Shown in pieces: positions 1 through 6,611 of a DNA stretch of 11,400 nt. Position numbers and translations under genes: made by a program. A model generated the notes under the pieces. It was not told the origin of the DNA and made no database searches. It was given only the letters and a program-made list of their open reading frames with translations. How positions within the stretch are numbered: position 1 is the stretch's first letter; each line of letters opens with the position of its first letter. This stretch comes from JBFELO01 sp041552055 (lineage in GTDB: Bacteria > Acidobacteriota > Thermoanaerobaculia > Thermoanaerobaculales > Sulfomarinibacteraceae). The stretch spans positions 1 through 11,400 of the forward strand of contig JBFELO010000144.1 of the NCBI GenBank assembly GCA_041552055.1, in the 5' to 3' direction.

Positions 1-544
1 AGCTGATGAAACCCACGAGCTCGGTCCGGTTCCCCTTCCACCCGAAGTCGAGGAACGGCTCGACCTCGGACACCTCGTCGGAGCCGATCCCCTTGTCATC
101 GTCGCCGGTGGGGAGTCCGTTCTCGAGGCCGCCGCCGAGCAGCAGGTCCTTGTCCTCGAACGCGAAGTTCGCGTACTTCAACCCGATCTCCACCGAGTCG
201 AGGCTGTCGGCTCTCGGTTCGTCGTCCGGCTCCAGAACCGTGTACGGGAGATCGACCTCGAGGCTGATCCAACGTCCGAAGGCGTACTCGCCCTCCCAAC
301 GAAGCGTGTGTTACTCGCCCTCATCGCCCGTGAGATCCCTGGATGAGTAGTCGAACCGGATCTCGGTGTCCGGTGACGGAGACTCTGCCACCAACGGGTG
401 CGAGAAATGCAGCGCGCCGTCATGATGAGCGTCGTGTGAGTGGTCGGCCTCCTGGGCGTTGCAGACACGTCCACTCGAAGCAGCGAGCAACACCATCAGG
501 CACGCGATCGAGAGAACAGGGACGGAACGCTTATTCGTGATCAC
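1..544 (-). pseudogene. His-rich outer-membrane beta-barrel-like protein, interrupted by an in-frame TAA and cut by the window edge
   Basis: Translation starts at GTG 544 with an excellent GAGGAGG eight bases upstream. Codons 1-30 give a signal peptide, then the His-rich HSHDAHH (35-41) and ALHFSHPLVAESPSPDTEIRF (44-64). Codon 78 is TAA (311-313). The same frame then stays open for 103 codons to the left edge and reads as convincing barrel strands: WEGEYAFGRWISLEVDLPY, SVEIGLKYANF, LLLGGGLENGLPTG and EVEPFLDFGW. Alternating amphipathic strands with acidic loops resemble outer-membrane porin-like or transporter-like proteins. The two parts share one frame, so a single base substitution (or a sequence error) explains the break; it is not a frameshift. 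If the stop is real, only a 77-residue exported peptide is made. It probably belongs to the copper operon. Confidence 0.7.
311..313 (-). other. In-frame TAA interrupting the beta-barrel gene
   Basis: The minus-strand codons read GAG GGC GAG TAA CAC ACG CTT, with protein-like sequence in the same frame on both sides. The MCO-like gene in this window ends in TAA, so reassignment of TAA is unlikely. A TAC-to-TAA or CAA-to-TAA change would create it. Confidence 0.75.
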
Positions 545-552
545 GCGTCGAA

Positions 553-559
553 CCTCCTC
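553..559 (-). promoter_or_regulatory. Shine-Dalgarno GAGGAGG for the beta-barrel gene
   Basis: The minus strand reads GAGGAGG ending eight bases before GTG 544. It is one of the strongest ribosome-binding sites in the window, which argues that this gene, or at least its 77-codon front part, was recently under selection for expression. The 49-base spacer 545-593 shows no terminator. Confidence 0.75.
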
Positions 560-593
560 GGCAGAACCTCGGCAACTGACCAGCGTACAACCG

Positions 594-1589
594 TCAGCCG
601 AGGACGAGACCCGAGGTCGCCATCCGGTAGGTGACGACCAGCGAGAACAGAAAAAACAGGATGGTGGCCACGAGCGACAGCATTCGCTGGGTATCGGGCA
701 CCAGCACCCGCAGACTGCCGATCTTCCGGAACGGCATCAGCGCACCGACGCCGAGGCCGGCCAGGGTCGCGGCGGCCAGGGTCGCGTACATCGGGTAGCC
801 GACAAACCCGTACTCGGCCTGCAGGATGTCGAACGGGCAGTGGTGGGTGGGCAGCTCGTAGATATAGAGCGAGATGAACGAGATCACCGACGCCAGGGAG
901 ATCACGGCCGCGGCCCCGGTCAGGGCCGCTACCAGGTAGCCGCCCCGCCGCGTCAGGAAGAAGTGGAGCCCGGAAGCGCAGGCTGCGACCAGGATCGCGA
1001 AAAAGGCGAGCCGGAGCGGAGCGATCGGCAGGCCGGTGATGTCGGACGACACCGCGCCGGCGTCCGAGCTGAACAGGCTGCCGCAGCACGAGGTGATGAC
1101 GTTCGGCTCGAGCCGCAGCAGGTAGTTGCCCTGAGCGACCAGCTCGGCCAAGAGCAACGGCGCGAGCACCAGCAACAGCAGGTACTTTGCCCGGACCAGC
1201 GGGTAATCGTACGCCCGGGTGTCGGCCCAGTTGAGGATCAACCACAGCCCGGCCAGCGCGAAGGTGACGATCTTCAGCAGCAGCGTCGGGTAGCCCCAGG
1301 GGTTGGCGTACAGCGTGCCGGCTGCGCACATCGCGCCGATGAACTGATCGTGCAGCCGGTCGGCCGTGAACACGAACAGGAACAGCGACGCCAGCTGGAA
1401 GGCGAACGCATTGGCCAGGATCGTGGACACCAGGTAGGTCTTGCGCTCGAGCTCGAGCTGGTGCTCGCTGCCGCTCGCGAGGTCCCACCGGATGAGGATG
1501 GTGATGCCGATGCGGCTCGCGTACAGCACGAGGCCGGTGATCAGCGCCGACGAGGCGAGCAGGGCGATGACGGCCGGGTGCAGCAGCAT
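594..1589 (-). CDS. Eight-helix integral membrane protein with CC and HHC motifs
   Basis: The protein has 331 residues. I do not recognise a named family with certainty. Eight hydrophobic segments are visible (about 6-23, 53-73, 103-121, 134-152, 194-213, 218-245, 263-286 and 303-321). Two motifs in the loops or at membrane edges stand out: TSCCGSLFSS (Cys168-Cys169) and ELPTHHCPFD (His249, His250, Cys251). Soft-metal ligands placed this way, in a protein made three bases after the ABC ATPase and in the same run as NosL, suggest a copper-binding or redox membrane component of the transporter, possibly a second membrane subunit. That role is inference. No strong Shine-Dalgarno precedes ATG 1589, so translation probably depends on coupling to the ATPase gene. 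The next gene begins 49 bases after the stop. Confidence 0.85.
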   Translation of the reverse strand: MLLHPAVIALLASSALITGLVLYASRIGITILIRWDLASGSEHQLELERKTYLVSTILANAFAFQLASLFLFVFTADRLHDQFIGAMCAAGTLYANPWGYPTLLLKIVTFALAGLWLILNWADTRAYDYPLVRAKYLLLLVLAPLLLAELVAQGNYLLRLEPNVITSCCGSLFSSDAGAVSSDITGLPIAPLRLAFFAILVAACASGLHFFLTRRGGYLVAALTGAAAVISLASVISFISLYIYELPTHHCPFDILQAEYGFVGYPMYATLAAATLAGLGVGALMPFRKIGSLRVLVPDTQRMLSLVATILFFLFSLVVTYRMATSGLVLG

Positions 1590-1592
1590 GGC

Positions 1593-2315
1593 TCAGTCGG
1601 CGGCGCCGTCGTCGACCCGGCCGTCCCGGAGCCGGACGATCCGGTCGATGATCGGGGAGTCCACGACCAGCGGGTCGTGGCTGGCGACGATCACGGTCGT
1701 GCCCCGGCTCTTGAGGTCGCCGAGGATGTCCAGGAACTCGCGCGCCAGCTTGGTGTCGAGGTGGGCGGTCGGCTCGTCGGCGATGACGACCGCCGGTGAG
1801 TTGATCAGCGCGCGCGCGATGGCGACCCGCTGGGTCTCGCCGCCCGACAGCCACTCGACCTTGGACTCGGCCTTGCGCGACATGTCGAACATCTCGAGCA
1901 GGCCGAGCGCGCGTGTGCGCAGCACCGCGTGGGGCTCGCCCGTGGGGTAGGCGGGCAGCATCACGTTCTCCAGCACGGTCAGGCCCTGCACCAGGTGGAA
2001 CTGCTGGAAGATGAAGCCGAAGGTGCGGCGTCGGATCTCGGTCAGGAACCGCTCCGGGAGGCTGGTGACCTCGCCGCCGGGAAAGGTGAGGCCCGACAGC
2101 GATCCGGAGCCGTTGACGTCGAGCAGGATGCGGCCTGAGGTCGGCCTCGCCATGCACCCGATCAGGCTCGCCAGCGTGGTCTTGCCCGAGCCGCTCGGCC
2201 CGACCAGGCCGGTAACCCGGTGTGGCTCGACCCGCAGGCTGACGCCGTCGACCGCGGTGAACTCGTTCGGCCGACCCCGGTTGAACACCTTCGTCACCTC
2301 GACCAGCTCGATCAT
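1593..2315 (-). CDS. ABC transporter ATPase, MacB/LolD type
   Basis: The protein has 240 residues and all ATPase motifs are intact: Walker A GPSGSGKT (39-46), Q-loop at FQQ (103-105), signature LSGGE (156-160), Walker B VVIADE (176-181) and H-loop His213. The family fits ATPases that partner FtsX/MacB permeases, so it energises the permease encoded just upstream. ATG 2315 is preferred: no other start codon occurs in the open upstream frame back to 2390, and MIELVEVTKVF is a standard N-terminus. A 73-base spacer separates it from the permease stop and contains a possible 23-codon minigene overlapping this start as ATGA. The gene ends three bases before the next ATG. It is cytoplasmic and membrane-associated. 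Confidence 0.94.
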   Translation of the reverse strand: MIELVEVTKVFNRGRPNEFTAVDGVSLRVEPHRVTGLVGPSGSGKTTLASLIGCMARPTSGRILLDVNGSGSLSGLTFPGGEVTSLPERFLTEIRRRTFGFIFQQFHLVQGLTVLENVMLPAYPTGEPHAVLRTRALGLLEMFDMSRKAESKVEWLSGGETQRVAIARALINSPAVVIADEPTAHLDTKLAREFLDILGDLKSRGTTVIVASHDPLVVDSPIIDRIVRLRDGRVDDGAAD

Positions 2316-2388
2316 GACGCCACCCCCGGCTTCGGGGTCCGTGCCGGGTCGCTCGCCGGGTGGGTGCGCGGTGTCCGCTCCATGCCGG

Positions 2389-3525
2389 CTACCCCCGCAT
2401 CACCGCGTCCGGGTCGACGGTCGCGGCCCGCCACGCGGGCACGATGGTCGACACCGTGTACGGCACCACGGTCAGGAAGAACAGCACCGCAACCTGGTAG
2501 CCGTCGATGAACGGCACCAGCCGGAACTCGGGGTAGATCACCGCCCAGCCCTTGAGCACCGGCTCGAACAGCCCGGACGAGCCGACGAAGACGTGGCCGT
2601 AGGCGGCGAGCACGCCGATCAGGAACGAGCTCAGGGATACCACCGCGCCCTCCCAGAACTTCATCTGCAGCACGTCCGAGGTCTCCCAGCCGATCGCCTT
2701 GAGGATCCCGATCTCGCGGCGCTCCTCGGCGCTCAGGCCGGACGCCTTGTCCCAGGCGAAGATGATGAACGCCAGCACGCACGTCATCAGGATGAACATC
2801 AGCAGGCCGCTGCGCCAGCTGAAGATGGAGTCGTAGGTGCGCAGGATCTCGTCGCGGATGATCGGCCGGGTGTCGGGCAGCAGCTCGGTGATCTTGGCGG
2901 CGATCACCGGCAGCTCCCTGGGGTTGCGCACCGACACCGTCAGGTTGGTGGCGAGCTCCTCGGGGATGTCGAACAGCGCCCGGAAGTCCTCGGCGGCCAT
3001 CAGGATCAGGTCCGCAGCCACGAGCTCGGACTCGGCGGGCAGAATCTCCGCGATCGTGTAGCTGGTGAGACGGCCCTCGGACGACCAGAACGGCAGGATG
3101 TAGTCGACCTCCGAGCCTGAGGCCCCGGCGACGCCCGGCCCGATGGCGATGTTGCCAGGTCCGTGTGTGAACTCCTCGGGCACCAGCAGCGTGTAGTTGG
3201 CGCCGAAGATCGGGTCGAAGTAGTAGCCCCACAGCGCCGGCCGCACCGAGGTGACTCCCCGAATCTCGGCGATCGCATCGGCGTAGGCGGTCGGGATCAG
3301 ATCGTGCCGGCCCGCGACCAGCCGCTGGACCACGATCTCCGGGGCTCCTTCGAGCAGGGTGGCGGCCTCCCGCCTGAGCGCGTGGGTGAAGAACATCACC
3401 GAGGCCAGCAGGAACACCACCAACGTGTACACCGTTACCAGCGCCAGGTACTTGCCCCGGCGCCGCAGCAGGGCCGACAGGGTCAGCTCGAGGATGTGGC
3501 GCTGCGCGTTGAACCACCGGCGCAT
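2389..3525 (-). CDS. FtsX/MacB-type ABC transporter permease
   Basis: The protein has 378 residues from ATG 3525, with GGAG eight bases upstream and the previous stop only two bases away. The topology is the four-helix FtsX/MacB plan: TM1 about 26-48, a large extracytoplasmic domain (about 50-238), then TM2 240-258, TM3 293-315 and TM4 343-365. The cytoplasmic segment 'SAEERREIGILKAIGWETSDV' (265-285) between TM2 and TM3 is the characteristic coupling region of the family, and the protein ends in VDPDAVMRG as MacB/LolC-like permeases often do. Such permeases do mechanical work on periplasmic partners or lipoproteins rather than simple import. It pairs with the downstream ATPase. Lying next to NosL, it replaces the NosY-type permease of classical nos clusters; a copper-loading or protein-release role is inferred. 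Confidence 0.9.
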   Translation of the reverse strand: MRRWFNAQRHILELTLSALLRRRGKYLALVTVYTLVVFLLASVMFFTHALRREAATLLEGAPEIVVQRLVAGRHDLIPTAYADAIAEIRGVTSVRPALWGYYFDPIFGANYTLLVPEEFTHGPGNIAIGPGVAGASGSEVDYILPFWSSEGRLTSYTIAEILPAESELVAADLILMAAEDFRALFDIPEELATNLTVSVRNPRELPVIAAKITELLPDTRPIIRDEILRTYDSIFSWRSGLLMFILMTCVLAFIIFAWDKASGLSAEERREIGILKAIGWETSDVLQMKFWEGAVVSLSSFLIGVLAAYGHVFVGSSGLFEPVLKGWAVIYPEFRLVPFIDGYQVAVLFFLTVVPYTVSTIVPAWRAATVDPDAVMRG

Positions 3526-3527
3526 GA

Positions 3528-3824
3528 TCAGCGCTCCGACGAGAGGTGGGCCGGCGGCGGCATCAGCGAGCCGGACGGGTAATGCTCGATCGACAGCGGA
3601 TAGTCCTGGAACGGCGTGTTGACGTCGGCCATCACCGGGTGCCGCGTGTAGCGCGCCTCGGTGAACAGGCATAGATCCGTGGTCCGCAGCCGTCTCACCA
3701 GCTCGGTCCTCGCCTCGAGTGCGGGTCGGGCGGCCCTGCGGCTGGCCGCGGCGTGCGCGAACATCCCGCCGAGCAGCGCCAGGCCGACGGCGAGGAACGT
3801 GAGAAACGCGTTCGCCCGCTTCAT
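3528..3824 (-). CDS. Small membrane-anchored protein of unknown function in the NosL-ABC cluster
   Basis: The protein has 98 residues. I do not recognise a named family. There is one N-terminal hydrophobic segment (about 7-27) after a short positive start, then an Arg/Ala-rich linker. The C-terminal half is distinctive, with a single cysteine in TDLCLFTEARYTRH (Cys52, His62), then PFQDYPLSIEHYPSGSLMPPP (71-91). The start overlaps the NosL stop as ATGA, and its own stop lies two bases before the permease ATG, so it is almost certainly translated as part of this cluster. It was kept because of these junctions and because its composition is unlike antisense noise. It could be a periplasmic-facing accessory subunit of the ABC system or a copper-handling partner of NosL; both are guesses from context. 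Confidence 0.8.
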   Translation of the reverse strand: MKRANAFLTFLAVGLALLGGMFAHAAASRRAARPALEARTELVRRLRTTDLCLFTEARYTRHPVMADVNTPFQDYPLSIEHYPSGSLMPPPAHLSSER

Positions 3825-4297
3825 TTCATCCGTGTGAGGTCGGCGAGCACCTCGGGCGTCACGCCGTCGAAGTGGAGCACGGCCGTTCCCCGGTGGTCAC
3901 GCTGGAAACCCTCGGCGTCGTCGCGGGTCGCGAACGGCACCAGCTCGTGTCCCATGGGTCCGTGGACGTCGCTGCCGATGACGAAGAACGCGGTCCGGGC
4001 GTCGATCGGCTCGAGCGAGTAGTACTCGGTGACGTAGATCGCGTCACCCTCGATCGTTCGCCTGCCGCTGTAGGCTTCGCGGTCGAGCAGGTAGGTGAAC
4101 AGGTCCTTTGGTCCGTCGAAGGTGACGTACGAGCCGTCCTCATACACGATCTGGGACAGGAAGTCCGGGTACTTGGCGGTGAACATGCCGCACACCGCAC
4201 ACCGATCCGAGGCGGTGGGCTGCACCGGCGGCCGCTCGGCCGCCGCGGCGGCGGCAGACGCCACCAGCAGCACGAACAGCGAAACGAAACGCTTCAC
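3821..4297 (-). CDS. nosL: NosL-family copper-binding protein
   Basis: The protein has 158 residues from GTG 4297, chosen because GGAG lies seven bases upstream and a clean signal peptide follows at once (1-20, Ala-rich end). The NosL signature CAVCGM (33-38) follows the mature N-terminus. Further family-like features are 'TFDGPKDLFTYLLD' (59-72), a 'VTEYYSLEPIDA' block (89-100) and MGHELVPFATRDDAEGF (115-131). NosL proteins bind Cu(I) outside the cytoplasm and assist copper-centre assembly in nitrous oxide reductase. No lipobox cysteine precedes the signature, unlike typical lipoprotein NosL. nosZ is not in the window, so the symbol is a family-level name only. GTG 4378, overlapping the previous stop as GTGA, is an alternative start but would give a very long n-region. 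The end overlaps the next gene by ATGA. Confidence 0.9.
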   Translation of the reverse strand: MKRFVSLFVLLVASAAAAAAERPPVQPTASDRCAVCGMFTAKYPDFLSQIVYEDGSYVTFDGPKDLFTYLLDREAYSGRRTIEGDAIYVTEYYSLEPIDARTAFFVIGSDVHGPMGHELVPFATRDDAEGFQRDHRGTAVLHFDGVTPEVLADLTRMK

Positions 4298-4304
4298 GGC
4301 GAGG

Positions 4305-4308
4305 CTCC
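4305..4308 (-). promoter_or_regulatory. Shine-Dalgarno GGAG deciding the NosL start
   Basis: GGAG lies seven bases before GTG 4297 on the minus strand. It supports starting NosL directly at its signal peptide rather than at GTG 4378 or 4393, which overlap the preceding gene. The spacer 4298-4374 shows nothing else convincing. Confidence 0.6.
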
Positions 4309-4374
4309 ATCGGGACCGGCGCCCGGGCCATTCGCGCAGCCGTGCCGCGCGCCGCTTTCGGACGTGGATCGGCG

Positions 4375-5997
4375 TCACTCGAGGTCGATCCACGGTGCCG
4401 TCCTCAGGAACTCACCGCTGCTGTCGGGCGTGGCGCTCTGAAATGCGATCACGTACGCGCCCTTGGCGCCGATACGGCGGTTGTTGGTGTAGGTGATCGG
4501 CGGTGTCAGGCCGGTCTCGAAGCGGTAGAACCGCTCGAGTGCGCCGGTCAGCTCGCGACGGCCCAGCTTGCGGCCCGCCCGACGGAGCGCCTCGGTGAAC
4601 ACCGTGGCCGCCGAGTACGCCGAGATCATGGCGTGGAGGTGTTGTGACGGGCCGGCTTCGACGTCGGCCAGCAGCCGCGACAACCCACCCGTGCCCCACG
4701 AGGTCCGGTCCTTGGGCAGCGTCGGGTAGGAGAGCATCAGGCGATCCGAGAACGGTGCCGGAGCGGCCACCACCAGGTCGCCGGCCAGCACGCCGGGCGC
4801 CAGCACGTACGGCGTCCAGCCGGCGACGGCCGCCGACTCCAGGAACGATCGCAGCTCGTGGTCGACCGCGAGCGACACCACCACCTCGGCTCCCGCCGCT
4901 CGGAGACGTTGCACGGTGGCCGGGGCGTCGAAACCCCCCACCGGGTACCGCTCGATCGGCAGCTCGTGCCAGCCCGCCTCGCGGCACGCCCGGTGAACTC
5001 CCTCCACCAGCTCCTCGGAGGTGGTGTCCGCGGCCAGGATCGCGGCGCCGGGTTCGGCGAGGGCGAGGCGTTCGCCGGCGTACCGCACCAGCGCCGCCAC
5101 CTGCTCGGCGAGGCCGGAGTACAGGTAGAAAACGTGACGGTTCTCGGAGAACGTGTCGACCGGGTACAGGGTCCACGGGCCGATCAGCAGGATCTCCTCC
5201 GTGGCCGCGGCCTCGCTCACCACCGGCTCCAGGCCGGGCGTGAACGGCGACACCAGGGCGAACGGCCGCTGCGCCGCGAGCCACGTCCTGAGCACGCCGG
5301 ACGCGACCTCCGAATCGTCCTCGAGCTCGTGGACCACCAGCTCGAGCCGGCGGCCGTAGATCCCGCCGTGCCGGTTGACGTCGGCGACGTACGCCTCGAG
5401 CAGCTGCCGGATGGCACCGCCGATCTCGCCGGACGGACCGGCGGACGGGACCACCGTGGCCACCGTGATGGTCGTCGAGCCGATGCCCGGGTCGACGTCG
5501 TCGCCGAGCCGCTGCAGGTAGGCCACCAGGTCGTCGAGATCCTCGTCCGACATGTCGTACACCGGCATCGACGGATCGCCGCGCCTGCCTCCGGGGTAGA
5601 CGCCGGTCCTCAGGTAGTCTTTGAGCGACTCGGGCGTGAACGGCCCGTGCTCGAGGCCGCCCTCGTGCACGTGGCCGTACGACTTGGTGAGGTACTTCCA
5701 GGTCACGTTGTACGGGTTGATCCCGCTCTCGGGCCGGCCGGTGCCGTCGTGGCCGTGGCAGCCGCCGCAGGTCGCGGCCCGCGCCGGCAGCGGCAGCCGC
5801 TGCTCGCCCATGGCCACGGAGATCCGCCGGTCGGACGGGCTGGTGCCCTCGAGGTAGATCTGCTTGCCGCGCCGCTCGGCGTCCGTCAGCTCAACGTCAC
5901 CAGCCTGGAGCGCCGGTGAGGGGAGGCCGAGCAGGATCACCGCCGACAGCGGGCCCGCGAACCCAACAATGCGATGCAGAGACGCCGGATCAGCCAT
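4375..5997 (-). CDS. Cytochrome c / type-1 periplasmic binding protein fusion (LivK-like)
   Basis: The protein has 540 residues. A signal peptide (core about 10-30, ending near LQA) precedes a cytochrome c domain (about 35-166) with heme motif CGGCH (77-81) and a likely axial methionine in SMPVYDMSDEDL (Met144), a typical C-terminal helix signature. From about 174 to the end lies a type-1 periplasmic binding domain of the branched-chain amino acid (LivK/Leu-Ile-Val-binding) class, beginning TITVATVVPSAG with 'NRHGGIYGRRLEL' shortly after. Proteins of this fused layout are, as I recall, annotated as 'cytochrome c/ABC transporter substrate-binding protein'; their function is unknown to me. No LivHMGF transport genes are visible, so the binding domain may sense a ligand or dock rather than import. 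The start overlaps the SCO gene by 8 bases; ATG 6012 is an alternative start (545 residues) with GAGGA close upstream. Confidence 0.9.
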   Translation of the reverse strand: MADPASLHRIVGFAGPLSAVILLGLPSPALQAGDVELTDAERRGKQIYLEGTSPSDRRISVAMGEQRLPLPARAATCGGCHGHDGTGRPESGINPYNVTWKYLTKSYGHVHEGGLEHGPFTPESLKDYLRTGVYPGGRRGDPSMPVYDMSDEDLDDLVAYLQRLGDDVDPGIGSTTITVATVVPSAGPSGEIGGAIRQLLEAYVADVNRHGGIYGRRLELVVHELEDDSEVASGVLRTWLAAQRPFALVSPFTPGLEPVVSEAAATEEILLIGPWTLYPVDTFSENRHVFYLYSGLAEQVAALVRYAGERLALAEPGAAILAADTTSEELVEGVHRACREAGWHELPIERYPVGGFDAPATVQRLRAAGAEVVVSLAVDHELRSFLESAAVAGWTPYVLAPGVLAGDLVVAAPAPFSDRLMLSYPTLPKDRTSWGTGGLSRLLADVEAGPSQHLHAMISAYSAATVFTEALRRAGRKLGRRELTGALERFYRFETGLTPPITYTNNRRIGAKGAYVIAFQSATPDSSGEFLRTAPWIDLE

Positions 5998-6598
5998 CGT
6001 GCGGCTGTCCATCGTCCTCGAGCAGTCGCTGGATCTCCAGGTACAGGTCGTCCAGCTGCGCGTGGCCGGGCGCCTTCTTCCACAGACCGGTCGCGATGTT
6101 GCCCAGCAGGTAGACACCCTTGTGATCCTCGAGGTTCTCGAGGTACTGCCCAAGCTTGTAGTTCACCCAGTCCACGTTCTCCGGCTTGCCGGTGAGGAAG
6201 ATCCATCCGTCCTGCGGCCGGAACACCTCGGCGTACTCCGCGACCGTGTCGACGTCGTCGCGCTGCGGGTCGATGGTGATCGACACGATGACCACGTCCT
6301 TGCCGAGCCGCTCCCCGAGCAGGGTCTGGAGGCGGGACAGGATCAGGTTCTGGCGCGGCGAGACGCTGGTGCAGTTGGTGTAGAAGCCGCTGATCAGCAC
6401 CACCCGGTCGGCGACGACGTCGCTGTAAAACCGCACCTTCTCGCCCCGGTGGGTGAGCAGCGGCAGATCGGTGAAGTACTCGCGCGCCGCCGAGTTGTCG
6501 GTGCCAGACGGCGGCGCCGAGCGGTCGGCCGCGTCGACGGCGCCGGACACCGACAGCAAGATCGCGGCCATCGTCAGCAGGCGTGTGGCGGACCGCAT
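5990..6598 (-). CDS. SCO-like protein with CxxxS in place of CxxxC
   Basis: The protein has 202 residues, with a signal peptide at about 1-23 (core LLTMAAILLSVSGA). The SCO/thioredoxin-like core includes SITIDP (106-111) and the distal-histidine block LEDHKG (His159). The metal motif reads CTSVSP: Cys76 is kept but the second cysteine is Ser80 (codon TCG, clearly read). Copper binding as in classical SCO proteins is therefore unlikely or altered, while the fold appears intact. The gene sits 13 bases behind an intact SCO gene and its end overlaps the start of the cytochrome/binding-protein fusion gene. It may have specialised as a thiol or partner protein for the first SCO; that is inference. 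The domain assignment is strong. Confidence 0.9.
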   Translation of the reverse strand: MRSATRLLTMAAILLSVSGAVDAADRSAPPSGTDNSAAREYFTDLPLLTHRGEKVRFYSDVVADRVVLISGFYTNCTSVSPRQNLILSRLQTLLGERLGKDVVIVSITIDPQRDDVDTVAEYAEVFRPQDGWIFLTGKPENVDWVNYKLGQYLENLEDHKGVYLLGNIATGLWKKAPGHAQLDDLYLEIQRLLEDDGQPHDG

Positions 6599-6611
6599 CG
6601 GCCGACCCCGC

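Noticed and set aside
300..330. A frameshift as the cause of the broken beta-barrel gene
   Set aside because: Codon-by-codon reading shows that both halves share one frame; only a single stop codon interrupts them.
459..3120. Long plus-strand frames (459-1799 and 2011-3120) opposite the membrane protein, ATPase and permease
   Set aside because: They show shadow-frame composition (Arg, Gln, Asp, Gly, Val runs) and no domain signature, while the opposite strand carries intact ABC motifs.
541..3517. Long minus-strand frames (541-2157 and 2312-3517) overlapping the ABC genes in another phase
   Set aside because: Both are Arg/Pro/Gly-rich alternative-frame readings of genes whose true frames show Walker motifs or membrane helices.
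5998..6153. N-terminal extension of the cytochrome c fusion upstream to 6153
   Set aside because: These residues are a shadow of the end of the second SCO gene and would bury the signal peptide.
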